Assembly (NCBI RefSeq): GCF_013407185.1
Contig: NZ_CP026995.1
Location: forward strand, 1,900,954-1,964,953
Reading direction: 5' to 3'
DNA from: Nitrosopumilus ureiphilus
Lineage (GTDB): Archaea; Thermoproteota; Nitrososphaeria; Nitrososphaerales; Nitrosopumilaceae
DNA length: 64,000 nt
How positions within the stretch are numbered: the stretch's first letter is position 1; each line of letters opens with the position of its first letter. The translations under genes were made by a program, and so were the position numbers. The notes under the pieces are model-generated. The model saw only the letters and a list, made by a program, of their open reading frames with translations. It did not search any database and was not told where the DNA came from. Below, piece by piece: positions 1-7,034 of the stretch.

Positions 1-213
<213 letters not shown>

Positions 214-325
214 TTATTATCACAAGATTACATATTGTCAAAATAGACAATAAAAGATCACAAGCTGTGCAATATTTTTTAATCAAGTTTTCAGAAATTT
301 AGAGATTACTCTAAGGAAATATAAT

Positions 326-347
326 AAAATGAAAAGGAAAAGGTTGG
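326..347 (-). terminator. Pyrimidine-rich trailer after amoA
   Basis: Directly after the amoA stop the minus strand carries a 22-base C/T-rich run ending in TTTT. The same 22 bases follow amoB at 3023-3044. Archaeal transcription commonly stops at U-rich tracts, so a terminator is the simplest reading. Confidence 0.5.
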
Positions 348-349
348 AT

Positions 350-1000
350 TTAGTCCCACTTTGACCAAGCGGCCATCCATCTGTATGTCCAAGTGTTCAG
401 TTTGCAACCTAATGCTGCAAAAGTACATGCCAATACTGCACCCGCACCTGCACCTAAAGCCACTGGGCTGTTATAGAACTTTCCAACTTGAGGTTCTATT
501 GGTGTCATGTATGGTGGCAATGTTGGTCTTGGATATTTGAATGCCGTTTCTAGTGGGTCTGCAACTGTTATCAGGTTTACCATATTGAATAATGGTAATG
601 ACATTCCTACCAGTACGCCGCCAAACAGTATCAAGGAGTGCTTGTTCTTCTTTGTTGCCCAGTATACCAAGTCCAACAGCATTGCTGATGGTAACCAAAC
701 TGGAACTACAATGAAGTCATATGGATATCCTAGCGAAAACCATGCGGCTTTTGCTACCCATGTGTATACTGTCATAATTAGAGCGTAGTACGTTGCTGTG
801 CCTGGAACGCCTGTAAATGTTAGGTAATATGTTGCACCCACAATTAGCATCAACGTTTGCGATATTGAAAATACCGTGTACGAAGTCCAAGCCCAGTCAG
901 TGTAGAAGATGTAGTCTCCTGCATTAATTGTTAACAGTGTTGAGTTAACTGCAACTACTACTATGAATAAGTAGTGTGTACATCGTCTTAACCAGACCAT
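350..1000 (-). CDS. amoA: Ammonia monooxygenase subunit A
   Basis: This is the 216-residue archaeal AmoA, recognised over its whole length, from the start MVWLRRCTHYLFIVVV to the end CKLNTWTYRWMAAWSKWD. It is a polytopic membrane protein with several hydrophobic segments and no signal peptide. It is part of the copper-dependent AMO complex, which oxidises ammonia to hydroxylamine at the outer face of the cytoplasmic membrane. It heads away from amoX and amoC on the same strand. A TATA-like box 23-30 bases before the ATG indicates its own leaderless promoter. The length matches group I.1a AmoA. Assignment is essentially certain. Confidence 0.98.
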   Translation of the reverse strand: MVWLRRCTHYLFIVVVAVNSTLLTINAGDYIFYTDWAWTSYTVFSISQTLMLIVGATYYLTFTGVPGTATYYALIMTVYTWVAKAAWFSLGYPYDFIVVPVWLPSAMLLDLVYWATKKNKHSLILFGGVLVGMSLPLFNMVNLITVADPLETAFKYPRPTLPPYMTPIEPQVGKFYNSPVALGAGAGAVLACTFAALGCKLNTWTYRWMAAWSKWD

Positions 1001-1021
1001 ATGAAGTCAAAGAAACGGTCA

Positions 1022-1031
1022 GTATATAAAA
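1022..1031 (-). promoter_or_regulatory. TATA box of amoA
   Basis: The minus strand reads TTTTATATAC about 23-32 bases upstream of the amoA ATG. This is the spacing expected for a leaderless archaeal transcript beginning at or near the start codon. It suggests that amoA is transcribed from its own promoter as well as, or instead of, by read-through from amoX. Confidence 0.6.
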
Positions 1032-1148
1032 TTTTAGAGTGTGCAGAAGATCGTCGTTTTTGACTTGGTTAAAACAGTAAAAAACGCAACGTAGGTCATT
1101 GAATTAAACTAAAATGAAAAAGAAGTGTAATGAAGGGTTTCCTTCTGA

Positions 1149-1511
1149 TTACCAACCAACGAATAGTGATACGAATAGTACGAATGCGGCTGCACCTGCA
1201 ACACTAGCACCAACTATACCATTACTATTTTTGTTGGAACCTTCTTCCATGACTTTAACACAGAAGATGTAACCTATTGCCTCAATGATTGTAAGGACGA
1301 TGAATGCAAAGTGACCACTTGCTGTTGGATATGCCCATGGATAATAGAAGTATCCAGCCGCAGTACCACCAAAAGTAGCTAATATTGCTGCCCAGAATGA
1401 AATTGTTATCATACCAGTCATGTTTTCAACGCGTCTGCCAATCATTCGTTCTATATCGGCACTTGATGATCCACCAGTGCCGCCAGAACCGAATCCTTTA
1501 GGAAGAGTCAT
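1149..1511 (-). CDS. amoX: AmoX, archaeal AMO-associated membrane subunit
   Basis: A 120-residue protein sits between amoA and amoC on the same strand, the position of amoX in ammonia-oxidising archaea. The first 30 residues are Gly/Ser-rich and polar. Three or four hydrophobic segments follow (about residues 33-52, 60-80 and 98-119). AmoX has been found as a component of the purified archaeal AMO complex; it has no bacterial counterpart and its exact role is unknown. An AT-rich TATA-like stretch at about 1536-1545 precedes the ATG. Identity rests on gene order, size and topology. Confidence 0.9.
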   Translation of the reverse strand: MTLPKGFGSGGTGGSSSADIERMIGRRVENMTGMITISFWAAILATFGGTAAGYFYYPWAYPTASGHFAFIVLTIIEAIGYIFCVKVMEEGSNKNSNGIVGASVAGAAAFVLFVSLFVGW

Positions 1512-1589
1512 TCTGGAATTATTCTAATTCAGATTCTTTTAAGTCTTTCTTAAACTGGAAGGTTAGTACGATCCACGTCTTTTTTTAAA

Positions 1590-1623
1590 AATAATAAAAG
1601 AGAAAAAAGTGTGCTTTTGCACA
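1590..1623 (-). terminator. Hairpin plus T-rich tract after amoC
   Basis: On the minus strand just past the amoC stop there is a five-pair stem, TGTGC-AAAA-GCACA (1610-1623), followed by a run of T-rich sequence. This resembles an intrinsic terminator and separates amoC from amoX. Confidence 0.45.
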
Positions 1624-1629
1624 ATTTGT

Positions 1630-2193
1630 CTATGGAATTGATCTGCTGTACAATTTGCCTTCTAAGGCCATCTTGTACATCTCTGCAACATATGGGTTCT
1701 CTCCTGGAGTTTCTGCACCTAATTCTACGAGTCTAGCATATACTCTGACTACGTATGCAAGTGCGCCCATGAATGCAACTACTACACCCATGTTAAACAT
1801 CCAGTGGTTTGGAACCGCAAATATTTCTTCTACAAACCAGAAGTGCCACATCTCATTGACCCCAATTGTAAACATAGTTGCAAGGTAACCAAGAATGGTC
1901 ATCTTCAAACCTGTGTTCATTGAATTATTAGGACCTCTAAGAACTGGAACTTTTCTATCATAGATTGCTGCTGCTCCCCATCCAAGTGGTAATGTGATGA
2001 AGTGGGAATACAACCACCAGTGTGCTGGTGTAAATGCACTATCTCTGATAGAAGTCTGATGTAGAGAACCATCAACGAAGTTGTCTACTTCGACTGATGC
2101 TGCAGTGGATCCCATAGCAATAACGATGAGCCAGATTTTTTTAAGTCTCTGAATCTCAACTTCTTTTGGGATTAATGCGGGCATCTGTGCCAT
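1630..2193 (-). CDS. amoC: Ammonia monooxygenase subunit C
   Basis: This 187-residue membrane protein is archaeal AmoC. Asp41, His45 and His58 have the same spacing as the CuC-site ligands of particulate methane monooxygenase subunit C (Asp-x3-His, then His 13 later). Asn113 and His117, with His130, recall the second copper site of PmoC. The rest consists of hydrophobic helices with a short cytoplasmic tail. It is expected to carry the catalytic copper of AMO. The gene is divergent from amoB across about 250 AT-rich bases and has a TATA box at 2216-2224. Only one amoC copy lies in this window; some thaumarchaea have more. Confidence 0.97.
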   Translation of the reverse strand: MAQMPALIPKEVEIQRLKKIWLIVIAMGSTAASVEVDNFVDGSLHQTSIRDSAFTPAHWWLYSHFITLPLGWGAAAIYDRKVPVLRGPNNSMNTGLKMTILGYLATMFTIGVNEMWHFWFVEEIFAVPNHWMFNMGVVVAFMGALAYVVRVYARLVELGAETPGENPYVAEMYKMALEGKLYSRSIP

Positions 2194-2215
2194 GACATTA
2201 GTGATGTGAATTCAG

Positions 2216-2224
2216 AATATAAAG
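2216..2224 (-). promoter_or_regulatory. TATA box of amoC
   Basis: The minus strand carries CTTTATATT about 23-31 bases ahead of the amoC ATG, giving a nearly leaderless transcript. It is one arm of the divergent amoC/amoB promoter region, which is otherwise very AT-rich. Confidence 0.6.
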
Positions 2225-2447
2225 TAAGAGTTTGAAGAGGATGAATTTTTATCAAATTATTTACAAATTATTTACAAAATTAACAAAATTTCAGTCATTT
2301 TTGAATAATAATATAAAATTATTTTAAGATTTTTTTACCATTTTCATTGTATAACATCAATGATTAACATATATTCAAACATCGATCCTCGTGATTAAGG
2401 TAAAACATATAACGATGTGTATTATTTCCTCAATATTAGGGATAACT

Positions 2448-3017
2448 ATGGTCGAAAAAAGAATTTTCGTATTTGGACTAGCTGTAGTACTTGCACTAGG
2501 AACATTAGGTTTCAACTGGGTTGAATCCGTCATTCCAACTGCAGATGCACACGGTGTTCAAGCACAACTCCAGAGTCGTTTCATCAGAATTGAGGATGAA
2601 ACCTTTAACAGACAATCCTTACAAACTGGCGAAACCTTGACAGTTCAAGGAACATTAGTCAGTCTTGTAGAAAGAGACCTAAGAGGATGGCTCTCAATAT
2701 TCACAGAGTCAACCAACGCAGGTAACAGATGGGAGATGTTAGCAAGAGATCCACCAGGAAACGTCTTTGACATTCCAGGTAACGCTGTCGTCGATTATTC
2801 ACTATCTGCAAAAGCACTTGAAGCAGGGGTATATCACGTACACACCCAACTCAATGTAGCAAAAGTTGGTCCAGGACTGGGTCCAGGTCAAACAGTAGTC
2901 GTTGAAGGAGAACCAATTATCAAACCAATCCCATATACTAACATCGCATATCAATCAATTATGATAGGTGTTGGATATGTCATTACGTTTGCAACACGAC
3001 CCTGGCAAGTAATCTAA
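2448..3017 (+). CDS. amoB: Ammonia monooxygenase subunit B
   Basis: A 189-residue exported subunit of AMO. The frame is open further upstream, but the ATG at 2448 gives the expected MVEKRIFVFGLAVV signal sequence, and the size fits archaeal AmoB, so this start was chosen. Cleavage after ADA would leave His35 at the mature N-terminus, and the YHVHTQ motif supplies His130 and His132. These are the three ligands of the CuB site in PmoB. A beta-sandwich domain follows, with one C-terminal hydrophobic segment. Archaeal AmoB lacks the second cupredoxin domain of bacterial AmoB. It is transcribed divergently from amoC. Confidence 0.97.
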   Translation: MVEKRIFVFGLAVVLALGTLGFNWVESVIPTADAHGVQAQLQSRFIRIEDETFNRQSLQTGETLTVQGTLVSLVERDLRGWLSIFTESTNAGNRWEMLARDPPGNVFDIPGNAVVDYSLSAKALEAGVYHVHTQLNVAKVGPGLGPGQTVVVEGEPIIKPIPYTNIAYQSIMIGVGYVITFATRPWQVI

Positions 3018-3022
3018 ACAAC

Positions 3023-3044
3023 CCAACCTTTTCCTTTTCATTTT
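3023..3044 (+). terminator. Pyrimidine-rich trailer after amoB
   Basis: This 22-base C/T-rich tract ending in TTTT begins six bases after the amoB stop. It is identical to the tract that follows amoA on the other strand (326-347). It is probably a terminator or a conserved 3' end signal. Confidence 0.5.
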
Positions 3045-3114
3045 TAATTAGTCATTACGAATAGTATAATTATTTTAAATCAAGTTTTATGTTCTAGAAA
3101 AAAGTATTGAAAAC

Positions 3115-3429
3115 ATGTTAAGTTTTAAGATAATCAAATTAGATATTTTTCAAAGTTATTTTTTTGGAGAAGTTGAATTTCGTTCTGACATATTCAAAGT
3201 CAACATACAAAATCAGAGAAGAGGCAAAGTTCTCAAATTACCTTTTGAAATAAAATCAAAAAATGAGAAAGTTATTGTCAGAATGACAGGACCTGATGAT
3301 TTGTTTGTGGAAGATTATCTCCCTTACAGAGGAGAATCAGAATGGTTAGAAATTGACTCAGACGAAATAACGTATTTTCTTGCAGACCATCAAGACCAAT
3401 TTGATACAATTGAGATTATGTTGGAATAA
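3115..3429 (+). CDS. Hypothetical protein, 104 aa
   Basis: An acidic, soluble-looking protein with no signal peptide or membrane segment. Alternating polar and hydrophobic residues throughout suggest mostly beta structure. I do not recognise a family. It follows amoB by about 100 bases, with a TATA-like AT-rich stretch (about 3063-3080) before the ATG. It is followed 38 bases later by another hypothetical gene on the same strand. Its place between amoB and the small membrane genes hints at an ammonia-oxidation context but proves nothing. Confidence 0.7.
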   Translation: MLSFKIIKLDIFQSYFFGEVEFRSDIFKVNIQNQRRGKVLKLPFEIKSKNEKVIVRMTGPDDLFVEDYLPYRGESEWLEIDSDEITYFLADHQDQFDTIEIMLE

Positions 3430-3467
3430 GAGAAAGGACTTTAAGGAAACTATCTGAATTCATCACT

Positions 3468-3998
3468 ATGATATGGCCTGGTACCAGTGATCCGTACAAG
3501 AGGAAAAAAACCTTCAAATTTCTTGCAATTACTGCAGGGATAGGAATAGTCGCTGTAATGTTTACCTTGTTAGTGGTAAATCCATTCATTGCTGGACAAC
3601 CACGAAGTGCTTGTATTAATGATATAGACACAAATTGGAAAATTCAATTTACTGTAGAAATAATTGTAGATAATCTCAAAGTCCCGATTCCCGCAAATGT
3701 TGGAATTACAGATGAATGCCAAAGAGCAATTTACACACTAAGTGATGACGGCACAGTTTATGCAGAATGGACTGAAGATCCGGAATTCGAAATTGGTCAT
3801 TTTATGTGGATTTTCAAAATTCCTCTCAAAGACATGGATCAAACAAAATCGTCTATTTACGTCAACGATAAAGAATCACCCCATTTCTCCCATCATCCTT
3901 TACAAGATGGGCTTCACTACAAAATAGTACTTACCTCAAAGGATTATGATTCATCTAAAGACAAAGACTTCCTTCCAGAACTGAAAACTAGTGATTGA
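3468..3998 (+). CDS. Membrane-anchored extracytoplasmic hypothetical protein
   Basis: 176 residues: a basic N-terminus, one transmembrane helix (about residues 17-38, FLAITAGIGIVAVMFTLLVV), then a domain outside the membrane. That domain contains VPIPANVGITDECQRAIYTLSDDGTVYAEW. This recalls a thaumarchaeal extracytoplasmic module with a proline-glycine motif, a conserved cysteine and a G-x-V/I-H/Y-x-E strand; the resemblance is from memory and is weak evidence. A His-rich patch (HFSHH) lies near the C-terminus. It may take part in envelope redox or metal handling, but no function is assigned. Confidence 0.75.
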   Translation: MIWPGTSDPYKRKKTFKFLAITAGIGIVAVMFTLLVVNPFIAGQPRSACINDIDTNWKIQFTVEIIVDNLKVPIPANVGITDECQRAIYTLSDDGTVYAEWTEDPEFEIGHFMWIFKIPLKDMDQTKSSIYVNDKESPHFSHHPLQDGLHYKIVLTSKDYDSSKDKDFLPELKTSD

Positions 3999-4121
3999 AG
4001 ACTTTGTTCCATAATTAGAAAAACATCCAATTAAAGAACTCTGAAAAATTTGAATTTTTTAAAACACCATAGTTTTCACTAAAAGATATTAAAAATAATG
4101 AAAAGAAGAAAGGAAGTAATT

Positions 4122-4391
4122 TTACCAGTATTTACCGTTGTCTGGAATCAGACCAATGCCTTCTCTTTCAAAGTGTCTGTCCAACTCATCGACCCATCTC
4201 TCACGGTTGTCTTTGTAAGCCCATCCGTGTACACGCAACCAGAATGAGATAATTCCAAGAAGGAATATTGTGAACATCATGGTTCCGAAGATGTAAATCA
4301 TTACATCATAGAATAATGGATCATAGTTTGGTCCCAGTTGTCCTGTAATTGATGACAGGATGCTTAGGAAAGTTCCTACGATAGGAGTCAT
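4122..4391 (-). CDS. Small membrane protein, candidate extra AMO subunit (AmoY/AmoZ type)
   Basis: 89 residues with one strong transmembrane helix (about 30-52, VMIYIFGTMMFTIFLLGIISFWL) and a charged, Trp-rich C-terminal tail (HGWAYKDNRERWVDELDRHFERE). It lies in the amo neighbourhood, on the same strand as amoA, amoX and amoC. Two small helical subunits, AmoY and AmoZ, have been reported in purified archaeal AMO. Size, topology and position fit one of them, but I cannot tell which, and no alignment was possible. It has a TATA-like box at 4415-4422 and shares an upstream 15-base motif with the next gene. Confidence 0.7.
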   Translation of the reverse strand: MTPIVGTFLSILSSITGQLGPNYDPLFYDVMIYIFGTMMFTIFLLGIISFWLRVHGWAYKDNRERWVDELDRHFEREGIGLIPDNGKYW

Positions 4392-4414
4392 GATAATTTG
4401 GCTCTATTTGTACG

Positions 4415-4422
4415 ATATATAC
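4415..4422 (-). promoter_or_regulatory. TATA box of the 89-aa membrane protein gene
   Basis: The minus strand reads GTATATAT 24-31 bases before the ATG at 4391, preceded by an A-rich BRE-like stretch. This fits a leaderless transcript. Confidence 0.55.
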
Positions 4423-4442
4423 ATTTCTTTTATTATCAGAAA

Positions 4443-4457
4443 GTACGAGATCAGTAT
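4443..4457. repeat. 15-base motif, copy 1
   Basis: GTACGAGATCAGTAT occurs here, about 21 bases upstream of the TATA box of the 89-residue membrane protein gene. It recurs identically at 4907-4921, upstream of the 110-residue gene. A 15-base exact match is unlikely by chance within 500 bases, so it may be an operator or activator site. Confidence 0.5.
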
Positions 4458-4501
4458 CCACTAAGAGATAGATAATAAAATAAGAGAAAAGTGAGGTTTG
4501 A

Positions 4502-4834
4502 TTATCCTCTGCCCATTGCTGCGTATTTGCCAGATCTTCCTCTAATGAAGAATGCTCCTGCAATACCACCGAACACTGCACCTGCAATAACTGAGGCACC
4601 AACTACACCACTTGCATCAAGATATGGAGTTCCTGAGCCAGAGGCGGGGTTTGCTTCAGCAGCTTCAATTCTTCTTCTTTGAATTTCAAGTGCTTCCTCT
4701 AAGGTGTACGATCCGGTTTCTCCTTCACTACCAACGTTACCCATGTATTGTGCAAATGCTATTGCATCTTCTGCATAGAGTCCTATAGTGAAGACAGCAA
4801 CTAAGGATGCTGCTAATAGTATTTTTGTATTCAT
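4502..4834 (-). CDS. Small exported membrane protein, second candidate extra AMO subunit
   Basis: 110 residues with a clear signal peptide (MNTKILLAASLVAVFTIGLYAEDAIA, probable cleavage near residue 26-28). A charged helical stretch rich in Glu and Arg follows (about 42-62, EEALEIQRRRIEAAEA). Then comes a Gly/Ala-rich transmembrane helix (about 75-98) and a short basic tail. With the neighbouring 89-residue gene it forms a pair of small membrane proteins in the amo neighbourhood. That is the reason for proposing AmoY/AmoZ; homology has not been tested. The ATG start is the only one that gives the signal sequence. Confidence 0.7.
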   Translation of the reverse strand: MNTKILLAASLVAVFTIGLYAEDAIAFAQYMGNVGSEGETGSYTLEEALEIQRRRIEAAEANPASGSGTPYLDASGVVGASVIAGAVFGGIAGAFFIRGRSGKYAAMGRG

Positions 4835-4906
4835 ACCGTTTACCTGCTCGTTTTGAAGCCAGTGAGTTATTTAACTTTTATTCTAAACCCCAAATTTCGA
4901 TATAAT

Positions 4907-4921
4907 GTACGAGATCAGTAT
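4907..4921. repeat. 15-base motif, copy 2
   Basis: This is identical to 4443-4457. It lies about 33 bases upstream of a TATA-like TTAAATAA (minus strand, 4867-4874) of the 110-residue membrane protein gene, in the divergent region shared with rpS15. It could act on either gene, but copy 1 has only a minus-strand gene beside it. Confidence 0.5.
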
Positions 4922-4958
4922 AAGTAACGTTTAATTCTGTACTTTAATCAGCCAAATC

Positions 4959-5408
4959 ATGGGACGAATGCATACACATAGACATGGAAAGTCACATTCT
5001 ATTAGACCAGCTACATTACGTGCACCCTCATGGATTTCACAAAGTCCTAAAGAAATTGAAGAATTAGTTGTAAAGTACTCCAAAGATGGTTTAACCCCAA
5101 GTCAGATTGGAATTAAATTAAGAGATCAACATTCAATTCCCCTAATCAAACCAATTACCAAAAAAAGTATGGGTGAAATTCTTGAAGAAAATGATTTGAA
5201 ACCAGAAATGCCAGAAGATCTTGAAAACATGGTCAAAAAAGCAGTGGGTCTTCAAAAGCATCTGAAGGAAAACAAAGGTGACAATAGAAATGTGAGATCT
5301 TTGGAATTAATCGAAGCCAAAGTCCACAGATTATCTGTTTACTACAAAAGAATTGAAAGAATTCCTAAAACCTGGAAATATAAATCCGTGGTTGCTCAAT
5401 TAGAATAA
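4959..5408 (+). CDS. rps15: 30S ribosomal protein S15
   Basis: 149 residues of the archaeal/eukaryotic S15p/S13e family. The N-terminus MGRMHTHRHGKSHSIRP is typical of the archaeal proteins. A helical core follows, ending with the S15 signature region NVRSLELIEAKVHRLSVYYKR. S15 binds the central domain of 16S rRNA early in small-subunit assembly. The gene heads an information-processing cluster: its TAA shares one base with the ATG of the DHH nuclease, so the two are likely translated in a coupled way. Confidence 0.97.
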   Translation: MGRMHTHRHGKSHSIRPATLRAPSWISQSPKEIEELVVKYSKDGLTPSQIGIKLRDQHSIPLIKPITKKSMGEILEENDLKPEMPEDLENMVKKAVGLQKHLKENKGDNRNVRSLELIEAKVHRLSVYYKRIERIPKTWKYKSVVAQLE

Positions 5409-6829
5409 TGACAAAATCACTTGATGAGTCACTTTCATATTTCAAAGATAAAATTTTAGATTGCATTAAATCAAAAAAATCAATTTTTGTAACGACCCAT
5501 ATTGATTGTGATGGACTTACGTCTGGAAGTATTATTACCAAAGCTCTAATCAGGGCAGGTGCAAATTGTACTGTTAGAACATCAAAAGAATTTAGTAAAA
5601 ATGTAGTAGAGTCTTTCAAAACAGATTCTAGGGATTTTCATATAGTTACAGATCTAGGAGGAGGTTTTGCAAGCGAACTTGATTCAACTCTAGGAGATAA
5701 TTGGATTGTATTAGATCATCATCAAATTCCAGATAAAGAGATTGATAATCAAAATGTCATAAATGCCTGGAAATATGGAATTGATGGAGGAGTTGAGGTT
5801 TGTGCAGGAGGAATGACATATCTTGCATCAATGGCACTTGATGAAAAAAATTCAGACTTGTCTGCCATTGCAATTGTTTCGGCATTAGGAGACAGACAAG
5901 ATCAGGGAGAAAGGAAATCATTTACTGGAAAAAATTTCGAGATTGCAAATACTGCAAAAGAACAAGGTTTGGTAGACATTGATCTAGATTTATTATTAGT
6001 GGGAAGAGAAACTAGACCTCTTCCAGATGCACTTGCATTTACTTCACAGCCATTTATAGAAGGTCTGACTTGGAATAGAGATGCATGTCTTTCTCTTCTA
6101 AATTCATCAGGAATTAAGCTAAAGGAAGAAGGAAGATGGAGAGTTCCAGCAGAGTTAAACGAGGAAGAAAAAAGACAGGTAATCGAATCAATTACTAAAT
6201 TCACATCAGGCAAAAATGCTACTGAGATAATGTCAGAACTTATTGGATATACCTATACATTTCCAAGAGAAGATAACAGAAGCTTCCTACGTGATGGAAG
6301 AGAATTTTCAACCATGTTAAATTCCTGTGGAAGAATTAATCGTTCAGGTGTTGGAATGGCAGTATGTATGGGAGACAGAAACAAGATACTAAGAGAGGGG
6401 GAAACCATACTAAGAGATTATAGAAAAATGATCAGAGAATACATGAGCATATTATCAAATGAAAGATGGCGAATTTCGGAAAGTGAAACCTGCATCATGG
6501 TAAATGGGGAAGACATAGTACCAGAAACAATGACTGGAACTATATCATCATTAATTGCAGGTTCTCCCAAAAATTCAGGAAAAATCGTAATTTTGAGAAC
6601 AAAGGGAGAAGAAAACACAATAAAGTTCTCTTCAAGAAAATCTTTTGGTTGTAATTCAGACATCAATCTCAGCGAAATAATGAGGGCAGGAGCTGAGAAA
6701 TTTGACGGTATTGGTGGAGGGCACAATGCAGCAGCAGGAGCAAAAATAACTAAAGACAAATTGGACGAATTTCTCAATTATTTAGAAGTAAATGTCGTTA
6801 ACGTGTCAAGTACAAGTAGTTCTCAATAA
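5408..6829 (+). CDS. DHH/DHHA1 phosphoesterase, archaeal RecJ-like
   Basis: 473 residues. The N-terminal DHH domain has HIDCDGLTSG (residues about 28-37), DLGGG and the name-giving VLDHHQIPD, which bind the catalytic metals. The C-terminal DHHA1 domain ends with GIGGGHNAAAGAKI, the substrate-binding glycine motif. Archaeal members include the GINS-associated nuclease GAN and RecJ-like exonucleases acting on single-stranded DNA or RNA. Which subgroup this belongs to cannot be settled by eye. It overlaps rpS15 by one base and the Pcc1 gene by 38 bases, indicating one operon. Confidence 0.9.
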   Translation: MTKSLDESLSYFKDKILDCIKSKKSIFVTTHIDCDGLTSGSIITKALIRAGANCTVRTSKEFSKNVVESFKTDSRDFHIVTDLGGGFASELDSTLGDNWIVLDHHQIPDKEIDNQNVINAWKYGIDGGVEVCAGGMTYLASMALDEKNSDLSAIAIVSALGDRQDQGERKSFTGKNFEIANTAKEQGLVDIDLDLLLVGRETRPLPDALAFTSQPFIEGLTWNRDACLSLLNSSGIKLKEEGRWRVPAELNEEEKRQVIESITKFTSGKNATEIMSELIGYTYTFPREDNRSFLRDGREFSTMLNSCGRINRSGVGMAVCMGDRNKILREGETILRDYRKMIREYMSILSNERWRISESETCIMVNGEDIVPETMTGTISSLIAGSPKNSGKIVILRTKGEENTIKFSSRKSFGCNSDINLSEIMRAGAEKFDGIGGGHNAAAGAKITKDKLDEFLNYLEVNVVNVSSTSSSQ

Positions 6830-7034
6830 TATATCAAAAGAAAAAGCCAAGACCGTCAAAAAAGCACTAGAACCGGACAATGTAAATTTTCCAGAAGGAT
6901 TGAGTCTTTATGTTGAAAATATTGATAACAAGCTAGTTTTTAATTTTGAAAGTAAGAAGAACATGAAACATCTTATTGGAACGATTGATGAAGTATTGGA
7001 ACATATCCAAGTAGCCTTAAAGGTGATTGAGTGA
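6792..7034 (+). CDS. pcc1: KEOPS complex subunit Pcc1-like
   Basis: An 80-residue protein with the Pcc1 pattern: a beta strand (TCQVQVVLNN), a helix, FPEGLSLYVENIDNKLVFNFES, then a C-terminal helix. Pcc1 is the dimerising subunit of the KEOPS complex, which makes N6-threonylcarbamoyladenosine at position 37 of ANN-decoding tRNAs. The partner subunits Bud32 and Kae1 are encoded at 28.9-30.9 kb. The start overlaps the DHH gene by 38 bases, and its stop overlaps the serS ATG (TGATG). Confidence 0.85.
   Translation: MSLTCQVQVVLNNISKEKAKTVKKALEPDNVNFPEGLSLYVENIDNKLVFNFESKKNMKHLIGTIDEVLEHIQVALKVIE

Noticed and set aside
471-788. Open frames on both strands inside amoA
   Set aside because: They lie wholly within the conserved amoA frame and have no family-like sequence; shadows of a long AT-rich gene.
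2391-2447. Longer AmoB start
   Set aside because: The extra 19 residues would hide the signal peptide; the ATG at 2448 matches archaeal AmoB size and start.
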